A stretch of DNA of 64,000 nucleotides from Brugia malayi (GCF_000002995.4 NW_025062476.1:1247501-1311500); one strand, 5' to 3'; counted from the stretch's first letter, positions 14,501-29,874 are shown. Made by a program: numbers and translations. The notes: generated by a model not told the origin, from the letters alone.

Positions 14501-15838
14501 TGAAAAAATTAGTATATGTATTAGATGTCCGAAAAGTAAATGATTATAATCTGTTGTAATCAAATGCTCTACATATCAAAACCATGTTTACTTCACAGCA
14601 CAACGAATGTTACACTGCAAACCGCAAACCTCGAAACAAGAGCTCCATGATGGATCAGATGGATCAGCATTAGTTCCCTTTGTTTTTGCACTATCCGATT
14701 TGCCCACATTACGCAACTAAAATTTTTTAGTTCAGATTTTCTTTCAACATAAAATCTTCGAGGAGAGGGGCGGGAAAGAGAGAAAACTGTGCATAGAAAG
14801 GAAAAGATACAAAAGAAGTATTTTTTACACAAAATATTAAAGTATATATACTTTGTATATTTTGTGCTTAACACAAAAAATACAAAGTAGTATTAAAGGT
14901 TTATCAGCGAGTCAAGAAAAAAAAAAACCGCACTGGGTCCAAAAGATCCAATTCACTCCGAACTCTTAATGATGTCTCATTTCGCTGTGGACACAAATAT
15001 AGACGACGATCGACAATACAGCTTTCTCTGACGACATTACTTTTCTGAATATCAGCAAATTTGTAATATTTATTAATCCTACTAACTAAAATAAATATTA
15101 GCCTAATCGGTAACAGATATAATTGACATAGAGAATTCTGAGATACAGCGACAACTAAGGGGAATTGTCTCACAACATTATTTTACTTCCTGGATGAAAA
15201 AGTAAAGTACTCGGAGATTAACCGAGCAAAAATTAAACTTATTCAATATTTCAATAAATCTTACATCCCTGGACAATAAAATCGTATTGCCATTAAAGTC
15301 CTTTTCGCTTCCCAATTCAATATCTTGCGTGACTGGGTTGGTTAACTGCAACGATCTTCAAGTTATAATCCAGGATATGTACTTTACAAAGAGCGAACTC
15401 TACGTTTTCTCTTTTGTTTTGAAAACTGGAAATTCAAAACCTCATCGGTTGTTTCAGTATTTGTAGTATTTGTAGCGGATACAATTTCAAGCTCTTTTGC
15501 ATCATTTTCTGCGAAATCCTAAAATTGTTTTCAACGTTGTTCTTATCAATTCTTTTTGATTTATCTGTAACAAACTCCGCATACAAAACCGTAGTCCAAT
15601 AATCTATTCCGCAGCTTTCATAGATTCGTCCATAGAAATACGGATATTCAATTTGGAAAAACTTTGCCATTCAACCAACGAAAACGTTCACAGTTTCATA
15701 GTAAATGAATGAACTAACATTGTTAATTGCACATGGTATTTTTGGCTCATTCTTCTGCATCTCAGAAGAACTCTTTATGCATTCATACACTACTGTGTTT
15801 TCTGCTGTTTCCTGTAATGAAAGGTCAGTCGCACTGGG
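4931..15838 (-). CDS. ani-1: Anillin-like actin/septin scaffold of the cytokinetic ring, many exons
   Basis: Anillin links F-actin, myosin II, septins and RhoA at the cell cortex during cytokinesis. The C-terminal half is clear. The PH domain runs over exons 5778-5576 (ending FRGFL), 5469-5359 (GSWARYWAVLRCGVVQFWKY), 5279-5140 and 5015-4931, which reads VLLSADTKELCSAWLNALNG and then stop. Upstream is the anillin homology domain: exons near 7440-7237, 7005-6892 (IKQEIMIQEGQIAQASLALT), 6750-6553 (coiled LLLARERLLALRNEMQRLER) and 6440-6225. The N-terminal half is Ser/Thr/Asn-rich and cut into many 60-200 base exons, for example 9850-9660, 10493-10345, 15060-14930, 15346-15265, 15519-15441 and 15838-15719. 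Their phases agree wherever I checked. An exon near 10493 opens with an ATG straight after an AG and could be an internal start. The true 5' end is uncertain, because the 15838 exon is phase 0 and needs an upstream exon. The symbol follows the C. elegans ANI-1 type; ani-2 or ani-3 cannot be excluded. Confidence 0.85.
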
Positions 15839-16094
15839 CTGAAAAGAAAATATAACATTGCCATTTTTATGGCCTGATGTAGTCGCGACAGGTACTTCAC
15901 ATGATTTTATTTCCGGAATGCATTAAGGTGTGCATTAATGCATTAACCAATTTCTTATCGAATATAACTCTTATTTTTCACATTGTTATCAACCCAGCTT
16001 TTAGAAGACAAAGCAAAAAAAAGATCAAACAGAACGGAGAACTTAAAGCTATAATTGCTTTTTATTTAGCAGAAAACTACAAAATTAAACATAC

Positions 16095-16142
16095 CGGATA
16101 TTGTCCAACTGGTGCACGACAGATATTCTTCACTTCACGGCA
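16095..16142 (-). CDS. Orphan 16-codon exon with a C-APVG motif (anillin 5' exon or exon of the small upstream gene)
   Basis: This exon is bounded by AAATTTCAG and by CCG|GTATGT and reads CREVKNICRAPVGQYP, phase 0 at both ends. It fits in frame onto the first secure anillin exon (15838-15719). It could also follow the third exon of the gene at 16304-16844 if a weak GTTATT donor is used. Its EVKNICRAPVG resembles DIRSCAPVG in that gene and EIKSCEVPV in an unsupported frame near 15870-15910, so these pieces may be repeats of one protein. No family is recognised. Confidence 0.5.
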
Positions 16143-16303
16143 CTGAAATTTCGAAACTTTCAATACAGCAGAAAAAAATGAGATGCAAATATACCCTAAA
16201 AAGCTATCGTAAAACAAAATTGCAAGGTTCTAAATAATCTATATTATCTATGTGATCAAGGCACTAGTAAGAATCTGGTCACTTCAAAGTGCCGCTGTTT
16301 TAA

Positions 16304-16844
16304 TCATAAGACTTTTTCAAATAAAATAATAACATTTCCGCGACCACGACGACTGTCGCCAACGTATCCGTAGTTGTTATATCTCCAGTCATATCCTCCG
16401 TAACCAAAATCCTGAATATTCTCCAATATTAATCCGATGTGATGATTAAAAGTTTTCAAATGAGAAACAAAGACTTAAATTCCTTAACTACATTACAAGA
16501 TTTATAGATAAACGAAAAGAAAGTGAATAGTATCCAATTTAAATTTATTGTATCAAAAACTATACTCCTATGTGTTTTTTTTTGTTTAACTTAAAAATTG
16601 ACGAAAAACCTTACACGACCACGTCTTCTACCCATTTTTAAACTTCCAACAGGAGCGCACGAACGAATATCACTGTAACCAGAACTGAAAAAAAAACTCC
16701 ACAACCTCCCCAACATAAACTCCATTGTTCCTATCCCCTGATAGACTAGATCTTCACATAAACCCCCCCCCCCCGCGCTGCCCTCATCGGGAAAACTTAC
16801 CCGTGCGGATAACACATACCCAATGCCGTCTCTCCCAAGAACAT
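16304..16844 (-). CDS. Small unrecognised protein, 3 exons, 73 aa, Gly/Tyr/Arg-rich C-terminus
   Basis: Exons are 16844-16801, 16684-16615 and 16411-16304. The donors GTAAGT and GTAAGG, the acceptors TTTTTCAG and ATATTCAG and all phases agree, giving 73 residues and a TGA stop. The protein begins MFLGETALGMCYPHG and has no signal peptide. It then shows DIRSCAPVGSLKMGRRRGR and a tail DFGYGGYDWRYNNYGYVGD followed by SRRGRGN. The RGR and GY pattern recalls RNA-binding low-complexity tails. Gly/Tyr-rich nematode peptides also look like this, but they normally carry a signal peptide. I recognise no family. The ATG lies shortly after GCATTTTTAG, a possible trans-splice site. The last exon could instead be spliced at GTTATT onto the exon at 16142-16095, which would make this the 5' end of a longer gene, perhaps anillin. 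The first intron holds a run of 12 C on the plus strand near 16763-16774. Confidence 0.55.
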
Positions 16845-18424
16845 AATGGAAGCCTAAAAATGCACACTTCCCAGCAGATAATTGGAATGGATGAGCCTAC
16901 GTGATTTATGCAAGAACTGTCTACGTGATTTCTGCAAAAAGCACATTCTTTGTAGATTAACGCTCGTTTTATGACTGAAAGGAGTGGTGACAATTCTTCA
17001 GCTTTCCTCCCGGTATGTCTCAGATTGTGCTGTGAAATCTTTGAGACATCCCATACCTCTATGGATTCCCGGGATATTCCAATAAATGAAGACAAACAAT
17101 TTACGCCATCAAATTTTCCACTCATTTTTTCAAAACTTTTTGTGAGGAAAGAAGATTTAATTGTTTTTTATCACTTCCTTTACAAAGAAATAATTCACCG
17201 GAAGAAAAAATAAATTTCCCGGGGGAAAAGTCTGGAATATATAGAGCTGTTATCTTTTGCGAGGATGCAAAAAGTGCAAAAAATATGTGTGACAGTAAGC
17301 AATAGTTCAAGTTTATTATGCGCAAATTATTTGGTATTCACTTAGAAATATGTTGAACAAACTGTTTAAAATTCTGAATAAGGCGCCCGAGATATCCCAG
17401 AGCACAAGTATGAGGGAAAATATTAAAATCATAGAGAGTAACGACTATCACTAAAAGGTAAAGATGACCATTTCATTGTGTCTTTTTCATGAAGCATATT
17501 TAAATCACTATAATGTTTTACTTTACTTTTGACTTTTCAATTCTCAATTCCCTTCCTTGTAGGAGATCGGATAGCAGTCAATGAAGGAGATAAATCGTTT
17601 TCAGGATCAGTGTTCAGGATCAGAAAGATAATCAATCAGTCGACTAAAAATTTATTCTTCAATCGATGTGACATTTAAAATTTAAATTGTACATGACTAA
17701 TGAATAATCTCTGCTATAAACTGAATTAGTTTAAAGCTGAAAATGCATGAATATCGATTTTCATCCATTCTTGCAGATTAAAAAGTGATAAGTACATTTA
17801 ATACTGATAGAAATTAATTTATTCATATTTTCTGCAACTTCAAAGATTACATGCAAAGTTTGATTTGTTTGCAAAAAAAAAAAAAAAAAAGTATGAAATG
17901 ATTGCTTGTCATTTTAATTATTACAATCGCTAGAACAAAGAGTAGTAGTAGAATTGATATTATTTTCATTTACTAAAAGAATTGTGAGCGGTCAGTAAAG
18001 TTGACTGTCTTCAATACTCTCGATTTTTCTCAGGTTCAAAAGAGAGCGAACAGAGAGAATCTTTGCAAGATCACTTCTAATGCCCTCTAATTTTTCAATC
18101 ATTACTGAAGAACTTTTCATCTGTCATCTGCATAATCCCACAAAATTCCTGCTGTATGGTCTCTTATTCTCACTTAAAAAATCAAAAATGAATATAAGGA
18201 AATGACCAACCGATAGTCATTCCTTCACAAAAAAACATTAGTAAATAAATATGGTTAAGTATGAAGTAATAGTTAGTTAAGTATGAAGTAATGGTTACCC
18301 ACTAAAATTAACCAATAATCAAATATCAGAAATTTATGTTCGATTCTGAATACTTGAAATAATTGCAATTAGTTATAATTAGATGATTTACTTTCTTCAG
18401 TTTATCAAGCTCTTCAAAGTGGTA
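16845..18424. other. Divergent intergenic region between minus-strand and plus-strand genes
   Basis: This region lies between the left minus-strand cluster and the matrixin gene, so both sets of promoters should be here. A minus-strand open frame at 16970-17125 is fairly normal in composition but has no partner exons that I can join. A pair of roughly 25-base direct repeats sits near 16895-16940. An A-run (about 17) is at 17875-17891. Nothing else is identifiable. Confidence 0.4.
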
Positions 18425-22944
<4,520 letters not shown>

Positions 22945-25900
22945 AAGATTAAAACTGAAGATTTGTGGAGCTAACAAAATCTCTAATGTAACTATTTTTC
23001 GATTAACCATTTAAAGGTAATGAAATTCCGGATGTTTTCTTTTTATGATAGCCGAATTCGGTAATAGTGATTTACATTCCTCAACATTTCTTTTTTTTTT
23101 TTTTAATTTTTAGTTGATTGTATTATTTGCAAACTTATGTAAAATAATTTCAGCAAAAAGTAGTATGCAAGCTTTTTGCTGATCAGACTCATCCATAATT
23201 TTTTTTTAAAAAGGTCGTAATATGTAAAAAAAAAAAAAAAGAAAATATCGTGAATTTTTGTTCTCATTCATTTCTTTTTCTTATATGAATAAACCATGCT
23301 TGCCACACGAAAACAACCCTAGAAATTCTTATTATCCGTAGATACGTCATCTTATTAAGTCAAATTCATAATTACCACATATCTAAATCATTCACAGTCA
23401 GAAAACCGATCTGTGAATGCGTATTCGTTGGTTCTGAGCTACCAAACATCCGTTTTTTTTTTAACTATTTATTACTAATATCCATTCCTTTTAATTCATT
23501 TTGGATTATTTTCCGGGAACAAAGGATAAAGAAAAAGCGCTTTTTCAAATCAGAAACTCAGAAGTGATATTAAAAAAGAAAATTTTTGAGCAATTGGAAA
23601 ATTCAAGAGTTAATAAGTTTCGGAATAATGAAAGAAACTGATTACAAGTAAGAACAAATCATGATTCTTACGATTGTCAAAAACATTTTTTTGCAACAAT
23701 TTTACGATATTTTTTAAAAAAGTGCTGACCAGTGTACAATAGAAGAATAATGAGATTATCCGAATATTTTTATATAAGTTTAAATAAATGATTTCACTAG
23801 AAAGAACGTCATAGATTTTTTAATTACAATTTAAAAAGGTTTCCGTTTAGCATCAAAAACAACGCATTGATCTCATAAAAAATTTGTTTCTATCACATTT
23901 TGCATTGTAAATACATTTTTAGTGAAAAGCTAGATTTAACTTCAGAAATACTTCACGTCAAATTCTAGCTCAATCTGACAAGAATTATACGTAAAGAGAA
24001 TTGTACGTACAATTTCTATTTCTGCGATGCAATAACGGTATTTCTTTGCTCACTTGATGAAATGAATAAATCTAACAGTACTTACGTGGTTGAATTGAAT
24101 GAAGCCAACGCGATATCATTTCATAGAATATGTCTTGACAAGAAAGTACGTGTCCACGTGAATATTTTGAATTGAAATATTCTTCAGTCTCTAAATTTAT
24201 TAGTTTTGGCGTAAGTACGCGCTTCGTTGTGTTTGCAAAGAATTTATGTTTTATGTGGGCGACTTATCCGTCCCTGGCTTATTCAGTTGTTTACCTCCGA
24301 GGAACTGTTTGTTTATAAGTAATGTCACTTAATAGAGATAATATGAGACAATTAACAGGTCAGCTCTTTTTGTTTCTCGTTTTTGTCTTTCGTTTGCAAT
24401 AAATACATTGATTTAGAATAATGCAAAAGGTGTTCATAAGTAAGTTAAATAAAGATCAAAGATTTTGTTGATGTTTAATTTATTGAGACTTTTTTTATAA
24501 GCAATCTATATTGTTTAGAGATAAAATGGAACAATAGTTGATCCTTTTCATTAATTTTTTGAGTGCAGTGGAAGAGTGAATACTATCTCGAGAGTCTTCC
24601 CTTGCATAAATAGAAAAATTTGCTTTCTTCTAAAATCTCACAATTCTCCTTTCCAAGGACGCATCATTGCTGATTCAAAAAATTTCAGTGCTACAATCTA
24701 TTTTGATTTGCATACGTTGTGCTTCATTTAAATAAATTATGATAACGGGAAATTATCAAGCGACATGAATGTTGAAATATTGTTGATTTTGTTGCCATAG
24801 AAGAAAGAGAAATGGAATTAATTGAATCATTCGTTTTTTTTTTTTTTTTTTTCTTTTTTATTCAGGAAAATATTGACAGTTTGCATGAAATGATTGATTG
24901 ACAACGCAGAACAAAGAAATTTTTGCATCCATCCGTTTGAGACAATGACAGTTTTTCTCTTTCTTTTTTGTATTTCTTCTTTCTTTAGATGTTGTTTACG
25001 TAAATTTTAAAATTAGGTGAGATTTTTTCTTTAATTTTCACTCTTTTTTAGTGTTAAACAATAGGGAAAACTTTTGAAATATGCGAAATTGAATGATTTA
25101 ATTTGTTTGTTATGTTATGATAAGGTTGCAAATCATAACTTTTTAGCTATAATAATGAGAATTCATATGGCGGAAAATTAATTACGACAAAGGCACTTCT
25201 TATATCAAAACAATAAACAAATTGTTATTATGTCTTTTGCTCAAAATAATCATAGTTACATAGCGCCATTTCTTGTGATTAGAACTTCTTTTTTTTTTCG
25301 ATTTTGAAATGTCAAAAAAATTTATCTTTATTGATATTTTTAGACACTTCCTTTTTTTAGTTCTTTACCTTTTGATTTTCAAAGTTTTTCCTGTTATTTC
25401 ATTGTATTTCATCCTCCAAAACTTAGAATAGAAATTATGCTGATTTTACCAATGATAATGTCATGGACATCCATTTTTTGTTGTATTTTCAATACACTTT
25501 CTTCTCAACTTTTGTAGTTTTTTTAAATTCAAAATTTCAGATTTGGAATTTCAATTCATTTAACATAATACACAATGCAGCAGTTTAAAATTTTTCATTT
25601 TTGCGTCAACCCTTTTCGTCTTTTTTTAAAATAAATTCTCTTAATTTATGCATTTTATATATATATGTTCAATTTAATTTGTATGCATCTCAAATTGAAT
25701 ACTTATCATTGTTTTTTTTTTCTGCATTGTATTTTGTAGGTTGAAATTTTTCGAGATATTTAAGTCCTTTTAACTTTTTACTAATTTTGATGTTGTTTTG
25801 CAGTGACAAAAATCGAAAAAAAAAGTTTTTATTATCAGAGTTTTTGCACTTGCAACACTTATCTTTCACTAGCTTGTGATAAACGTTCGTTGTAAATAGA

Positions 25901-26324
25901 TTCGTTAAAATTATCATCCAACAGAGGAGGTAAGTGATGAATCCCATTAGAGAAGAAATTTGTGGTAATAAATAAGAGGAAATTTTTTTTTTTTTGTGAA
26001 AATTAGTAAACCTAATTTTGAATACTAGAAGTACGGCGAGAAGTAGATCAGATCTAACTTTGCTAATAAAAGAGCATAATTTTTTTATATATCATACGAT
26101 TTCAATATTCCACTTAACGCCAGATCAGGATTGTGCTGTGAAATTTTTGTTAGAAAGTTTTCTAATATATAAGAGTTACCAGAATATTCTTTTAAAAGTT
26201 TTATGTAGCACAATTCAACTCTTTTATATTCTTTGTTAGCATAATAAATATTCCCTAGCCCAATTAAAACATTTTTATGACAAGCAATCTTGCAGCGACT
26301 TGATTAAAAAGAGAAATGATCCTT
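22945..26324. other. Intergenic, no gene seen
   Basis: AT-rich sequence with T-runs (for example 24835-24852 and 25990-26000). I found no recognisable protein, RNA gene or long repeat. Short frames such as the minus-strand one at 25690-25947 have low-complexity Lys/Asn composition and no splice support. Confidence 0.5.
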
Positions 26325-26662
26325 AAAATACAAGCAAGTATAGATCCAAGTATTACACTGTTGAGGTTACATATTGGTATCATTCCAGCATGTAACCTGA
26401 GCTATACGTAACACAATATAAATTTATAAATGCTACTCCACCCATCTCATATAATAATAAAGATCTTATTAATAATGGAGTCAAATATAAATTTCGCTAT
26501 GCTGACTGCTGTTTTATAGCATATATATAGTTAGTATACTCATTTTATAATATGATATGTTCATGATTTTATATTCTGGTAGCTTTTCCATCTACCCCAA
26601 ATTAGTTATGCAATTTGTAATCTTAACGCTGTAATACTTGGATCTGTATTTGCTTGTATATT
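26325..26662. mobile_element. MITE-like element with ~50-bp terminal inverted repeats
   Basis: The left end (26325-26378) is the reverse complement, with a few mismatches, of the right end (about 26614-26662). Shared blocks include CAAGCAA, AGATCCAAGTATTACA and GTTACA. The outermost bases are TA on both sides of CAAGC...GCTTG, which fits the TA target duplication of Tc1/mariner-type elements. The interior is about 230 bases with no coding capacity. It is therefore probably a non-autonomous DNA transposon. It could also be read as a long hairpin. Confidence 0.7.
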
Positions 26663-26814
26663 AATTTGTGTCGTGATTTCATCAGAATTTTTTTTTTTTT
26701 AAATAATTTTAGGTCTTTATTAATATAAAGTTAATATTAGCACATTAGCATGATTGCCTATTATTAAAATCTAAGCAATTTACTTCATAACAAAATTTAC
26801 ATAAAGGACAAATG

Positions 26815-27035
26815 TTTAAAAGAACTGTCCGAATTTGTAGATTCAATTGCAATTGAAGAAGTGGTATCACTTGATTTTGCAAAAGCTATTTTAGCTCATG
26901 CAAAATGCTCTCCTAATGAAGCAGAAGAGATAGCTGCTGTACCGAATATCTTCAATGGTCATGATTAACCTATAGAAGATAGTGTTGGAGTAATTGGTAA
27001 TGATGTGATAGATGTGGCAGGTTGTACAGTAAGCA
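26815..27035 (+). pseudogene. ORF-like relic at the edge of the bacterial block, unrecognised
   Basis: The plus frame reads ELSEFVDSIAIEEVVSLDF, then FAKAILAHAKCSPNEAEEI and AAVPNIFNGHD, a stop, and then IEDSVGVIGNDVIDVAG. The composition is protein-like and intronless. It lies beside the guaB relic, so a Wolbachia origin is likely, but I recognise no family. Confidence 0.4.
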
Positions 27036-27194
27036 CAGATATAATATAAACTACATACATTACAACAAACACGCATTACAATTTCATAAACTAAGAAATA
27101 ATGCATTAACCACAATAAGGGTTTTTGCACTAGTACAAAAACTCCTGTTTTACTCTGTTTACTTTTATCGTACTAGTTGACAACTAACAATTAA

Positions 27195-28190
27195 TGTCTG
27201 AATCAGTTGACAAATTAAACACTTGATAAGCATAATTTGGAACTTCCTGTGTGATCATGGGATGGCTCTCAATCCTGATGCAGTTATAATCATAAACTTG
27301 TACCTTTTTTTCATCTCTTCTATATATCTATTACCGGTATATCCTATTGCATCTTGCAACCCACCAATTAATTGATGGATTACTCTTGAAGCTGGACCTT
27401 TAAATGGCACACTTCCTTTCACTTCTTGTAGAACTAATTTGAGTTTTGAGTCTTTATCTTGAAACAGCGGCTAACAGAACCTTGTTTCATTACACTATAG
27501 ACCCCATTCCTCTCGATAATCTTTATATGCTCAACCCTTATACATGATAATCACACTGGACTTTCATCAGTACCAGTAAAAATTGAATCGATCATCACAG
27601 AATCAGCACCAGCTGCAATAGCTTTTGCAATACTTTGAATTGTAGAAAATTGTGGCACACCCACACCTGTGACTAATTTGGTTGTGCAAATTGATCTAGG
27701 TTCTATTCTAATCTTCATTGCATCAACACCTGCATCAACATTAATTACGTCAATCTCTTCTCTGTCCATAGTTTCACATCTTTCTATACCATCCTTTTTA
27801 CCAGTACCAACTGCAGCGGCAACTCTGAGCCGCCCTTAAGTATCATTACATGATTTAGGGTATCTATTGTATTTCTTAATATCTTTAACTGTGATCAAAT
27901 CTATAGAGTAGGAGTTTTCATCTATGACCAAAGCTTTTCTATTCTATTCTCATGCAATAGTTTCATTGCTGAAGCGCTCCCGTATTGTAACTAACTTCTC
28001 TTTTGTCATTACCTCGGGGACTTTTATACTTTTTTCTGATTTTTTTAACCATCAATAAACCTTATATCTCTGTTACTTAAAACTTTGACTAACTTGCATT
28101 GATCAATCACAGGAATACCAGAAGCTTTTTCAATAATGAAATTGCTTCTGCAACTGTTTTATCAGGGGAACAACACAGTCTGAAGTAAAA
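27195..28190 (-). pseudogene. guaB: guaB relic (IMP dehydrogenase), 5'-truncated, frameshifted
   Basis: IMP dehydrogenase oxidises IMP to XMP in guanine nucleotide synthesis. Reading the minus strand, SPDKTVAEAIS and DQCKLVKVLSNRDIRF near 28170-28060 match the start of the CBS pair. LRVAAAVGTGKKDGIER follows near 27830-27780. The catalytic loop and flavin-like barrel segment are in 27769-27551, with ICTTKLVTGVGVPQ and AIAAGADSVMIDS. Here the catalytic Cys is in SICTT, as in the family, and GSMFAGTEESP is seen as DSIFTGTDESP. The C-terminal part PMITQEVPNYAYQV is near 27210-27255. About 90 N-terminal residues of a normal IMPDH are absent, and there are several stops and frame changes. It is not functional as a protein. 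Confidence 0.85.
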
Positions 28191-28264
28191 GAGTCAATAG
28201 TCAATTGCTTAAATAATCCATTGACTTTTTTTGCTTTCTTTTTGTACTTATGTATGAGAGACAA

Positions 28265-28685
28265 ACTGCTTTGGTCAGTGTGGCTCAGTCGGTAGAGCAT
28301 CAGCTTGTGGTACTGAGTGCGGCTAGTTCGGCTCTGCTCACTCTCTCCAGGAAGATCGTTCCCTGCCTTATGATGAGTACTAAATTAGTGTGCAATTACA
28401 CAGCCAGCAAAGGCTCCTTGAATAATCCGAGTGGGTGTGGCTCAGTTGGTAGGGCATCAGCTTGTGGCATTGAGTGCGGCTAGCTCGGCTCTGCTCGCTG
28501 CCCTCACTTAAAATCTCCTCTGCATTATTATGAGTCTTTAATCAGCCAGCAAAAACTCACTCCCCAAACCATCTAAGTGGGTATGTGCGCCTAGTTCGGT
28601 TCTGGTCGCTCTCCCAAATGAAATCTCCCTTGCAAAATGATGAGTAGTCCTAAACACAGCAAAAACTCTCTAAATCATCTGAAGT
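28265..28685 (+). repeat. Tandem tRNA-derived SINE-like repeat, 3 degenerate copies
   Basis: Copies start near 28273, 28430 and 28575, about 155 bases apart. Copies 1 and 2 have a tRNA-like head, TGGCTCAGTCGGTAGAGCAT (28281-28300) and the same with TTGG/TAGGG (28438-28457), a good Pol III A box. About 45 bases on lies TAGTTCGGCTCTG or TAGCTCGGCTCTG, close to a B box (GGTTCGANNCC). The shared 3' part contains ATGAGT and CAGCCAGCAAA. Copy 3 lacks the A box but keeps TAGTTCGGTTCTG. No cloverleaf can be completed, so these are not tRNA genes. They sit between two Wolbachia relics. Confidence 0.65.
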
Positions 28686-28689
28686 AAAA

Positions 28690-29391
28690 ATTCCAATGAA
28701 CGATTGTCAGACATGTTATGCTCTACCTACTACTGTCTTCATCAGATGCACCTCAACTTCTTGACTAAATTTAACGAAGTTGGTAAGGAATATAGCATTA
28801 TCGTCAATAAACGCACAGGGCAGTTTATATACCTATTGCCTCTTTATTTAAAAGAAGCTTTTTTTGCCATCTTCATCTTCTATACCAAGCTTTTAGTTAT
28901 TTTGTATATTTAATGCTCAGAAGTAAAATCTATTACTCCTTTAGAATCTAATTCTTCTTTTTGCTTTCGGATAACTGATAGAATATTAAATCTTCAGTAA
29001 AGTCAGGAGCAGACGATACACCAATTAGTGCTGCAATTCTTTCTGAAAGTTGGAGAGTAGTGAGCAACATCAGACACCGTCTCATGCTTGAACCTATAAT
29101 TATTTGCTTGCCGTTACGAGTTACTCTAACACAATTTTTTTGCCAATCACTCATCGTGTAATCAGTATAATCAGCACCTGACTAACCAATAACCATGACC
29201 AAAGTAATCAAATAACACAAATGCTATATGAGTTTCTTGACAAAATTTTTAAATAGCAGCTGTTCTAATTCCGTTCATATTGAATGAAAATCCACCAAAA
29301 AAGACTATGGAAGCTTTTTTTTTTCCTTTGTAGCTCGCAATGTGCGCTATGTACTTACTGTTTTCATCAAGCAAAGTAATGCTGTAATCCA
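28690..29391 (-). pseudogene. Alpha/beta hydrolase relic (Wolbachia-type)
   Basis: The minus frame starts MDYSITLLDENSKYIAHI near 29391. It continues KASIVFFGGFSFNMNG (oxyanion-region strand), then through a stop and frameshift to LVMVIG. The clearest part is 29154-28948, with IIIGSSMRRCLMLLTTLQLS and ALIGVSSAPDFTEDL. GSSMRRC stands where an intact hydrolase has the nucleophile elbow GSSMGG, so both glycines after Met are lost. The 3' part (28920-28690), with NKEAIGI and SQEVEVHLMKT, has further frame breaks. In living relatives this is a small serine hydrolase of unknown substrate. Here it is dead. Confidence 0.75.
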
Positions 29392-29394
29392 TGT

Positions 29395-29640
29395 TATTTT
29401 GGTATAGCAACCTGACTATCGTTTACTTGACACTCAAGTAACTGATTAGATCTGCAATTTCCTGCGGATTGAAAATATCTGCAAATGTCATATGCATGCC
29501 TTTTATATAGGCTTTTGAACTCTTTAAGAAGGCAAATAATTCTTCATATCTCTCTCCACTTTTGATTCTTTTCAAGCATTGCTTTTGAGTAATAATCTAC
29601 CACTGCTATTTCCCACCAAGTTGCAAATACACCAAGAAGA
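29395..29640 (-). pseudogene. c-type cytochrome relic (C-terminal part)
   Basis: Two minus-strand frames joined by a frameshift read YYSKAMLEKNQKW, then GERYEELFAFLKSSKAYIKG, and MHMTFADIFNPQEIADLI. This matches the second half of class I cytochrome c: the S-x-A-x-K region, PKxYIxGTxMxFAGI with the axial Met, and ADLIAYL. The heme-binding CxxCH half is not visible upstream, where the triplet repeat begins. It was probably a periplasmic electron carrier in the donor bacterium. Confidence 0.55.
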
Positions 29641-29710
29641 ATAGCAGCATTTGTGGTTGCAGCAAGACAAACTCATAGCAACACTTGCTGATGACATAGA
29701 GATCATCAGT

Positions 29711-29780
29711 ACTGCTGCTGCTGCTGCTGCTCCTGCTGCTGCTGCTGCTGCTGCTCCTGCTGCTGCTGCTGCTGCTGCTG

Positions 29781-29857
<77 letters not shown>
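29711..29857. repeat. Long (CTG/GCT)n triplet repeat
   Basis: About 48 triplets, pure except for three CCT interruptions in the first half. Read on the plus strand it gives a poly-Ala frame opened by an ATG at 29651. On the minus strand the same tract can be poly-Gln. The flanks are decayed bacterial sequence, so I do not treat it as a gene. It is the longest pure triplet array in the window. Confidence 0.95.
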
Positions 29858-29874
29858 ATTACTTAAGTCTTTCC

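Noticed and set aside
16763..16774. Run of 12 C as a G-quadruplex or regulatory site
   Set aside because: A single run in an intron; other G-runs needed for a quadruplex are missing, and homopolymer length may be a sequencing artefact.
28281..28350. Functional tRNA gene
   Set aside because: The A and B boxes are present, but no acceptor stem, anticodon stem or T stem can be paired.
28250..28483. 77-codon plus-strand frame over the SINE-like repeat
   Set aside because: The frame repeats the same peptide because the DNA repeat does; the A and B boxes explain the sequence better.
29651..29866. Plus-strand frame ending in poly-Ala
   Set aside because: It is opened by the triplet repeat within decayed bacterial DNA, with no promoter or conserved N-terminal part.
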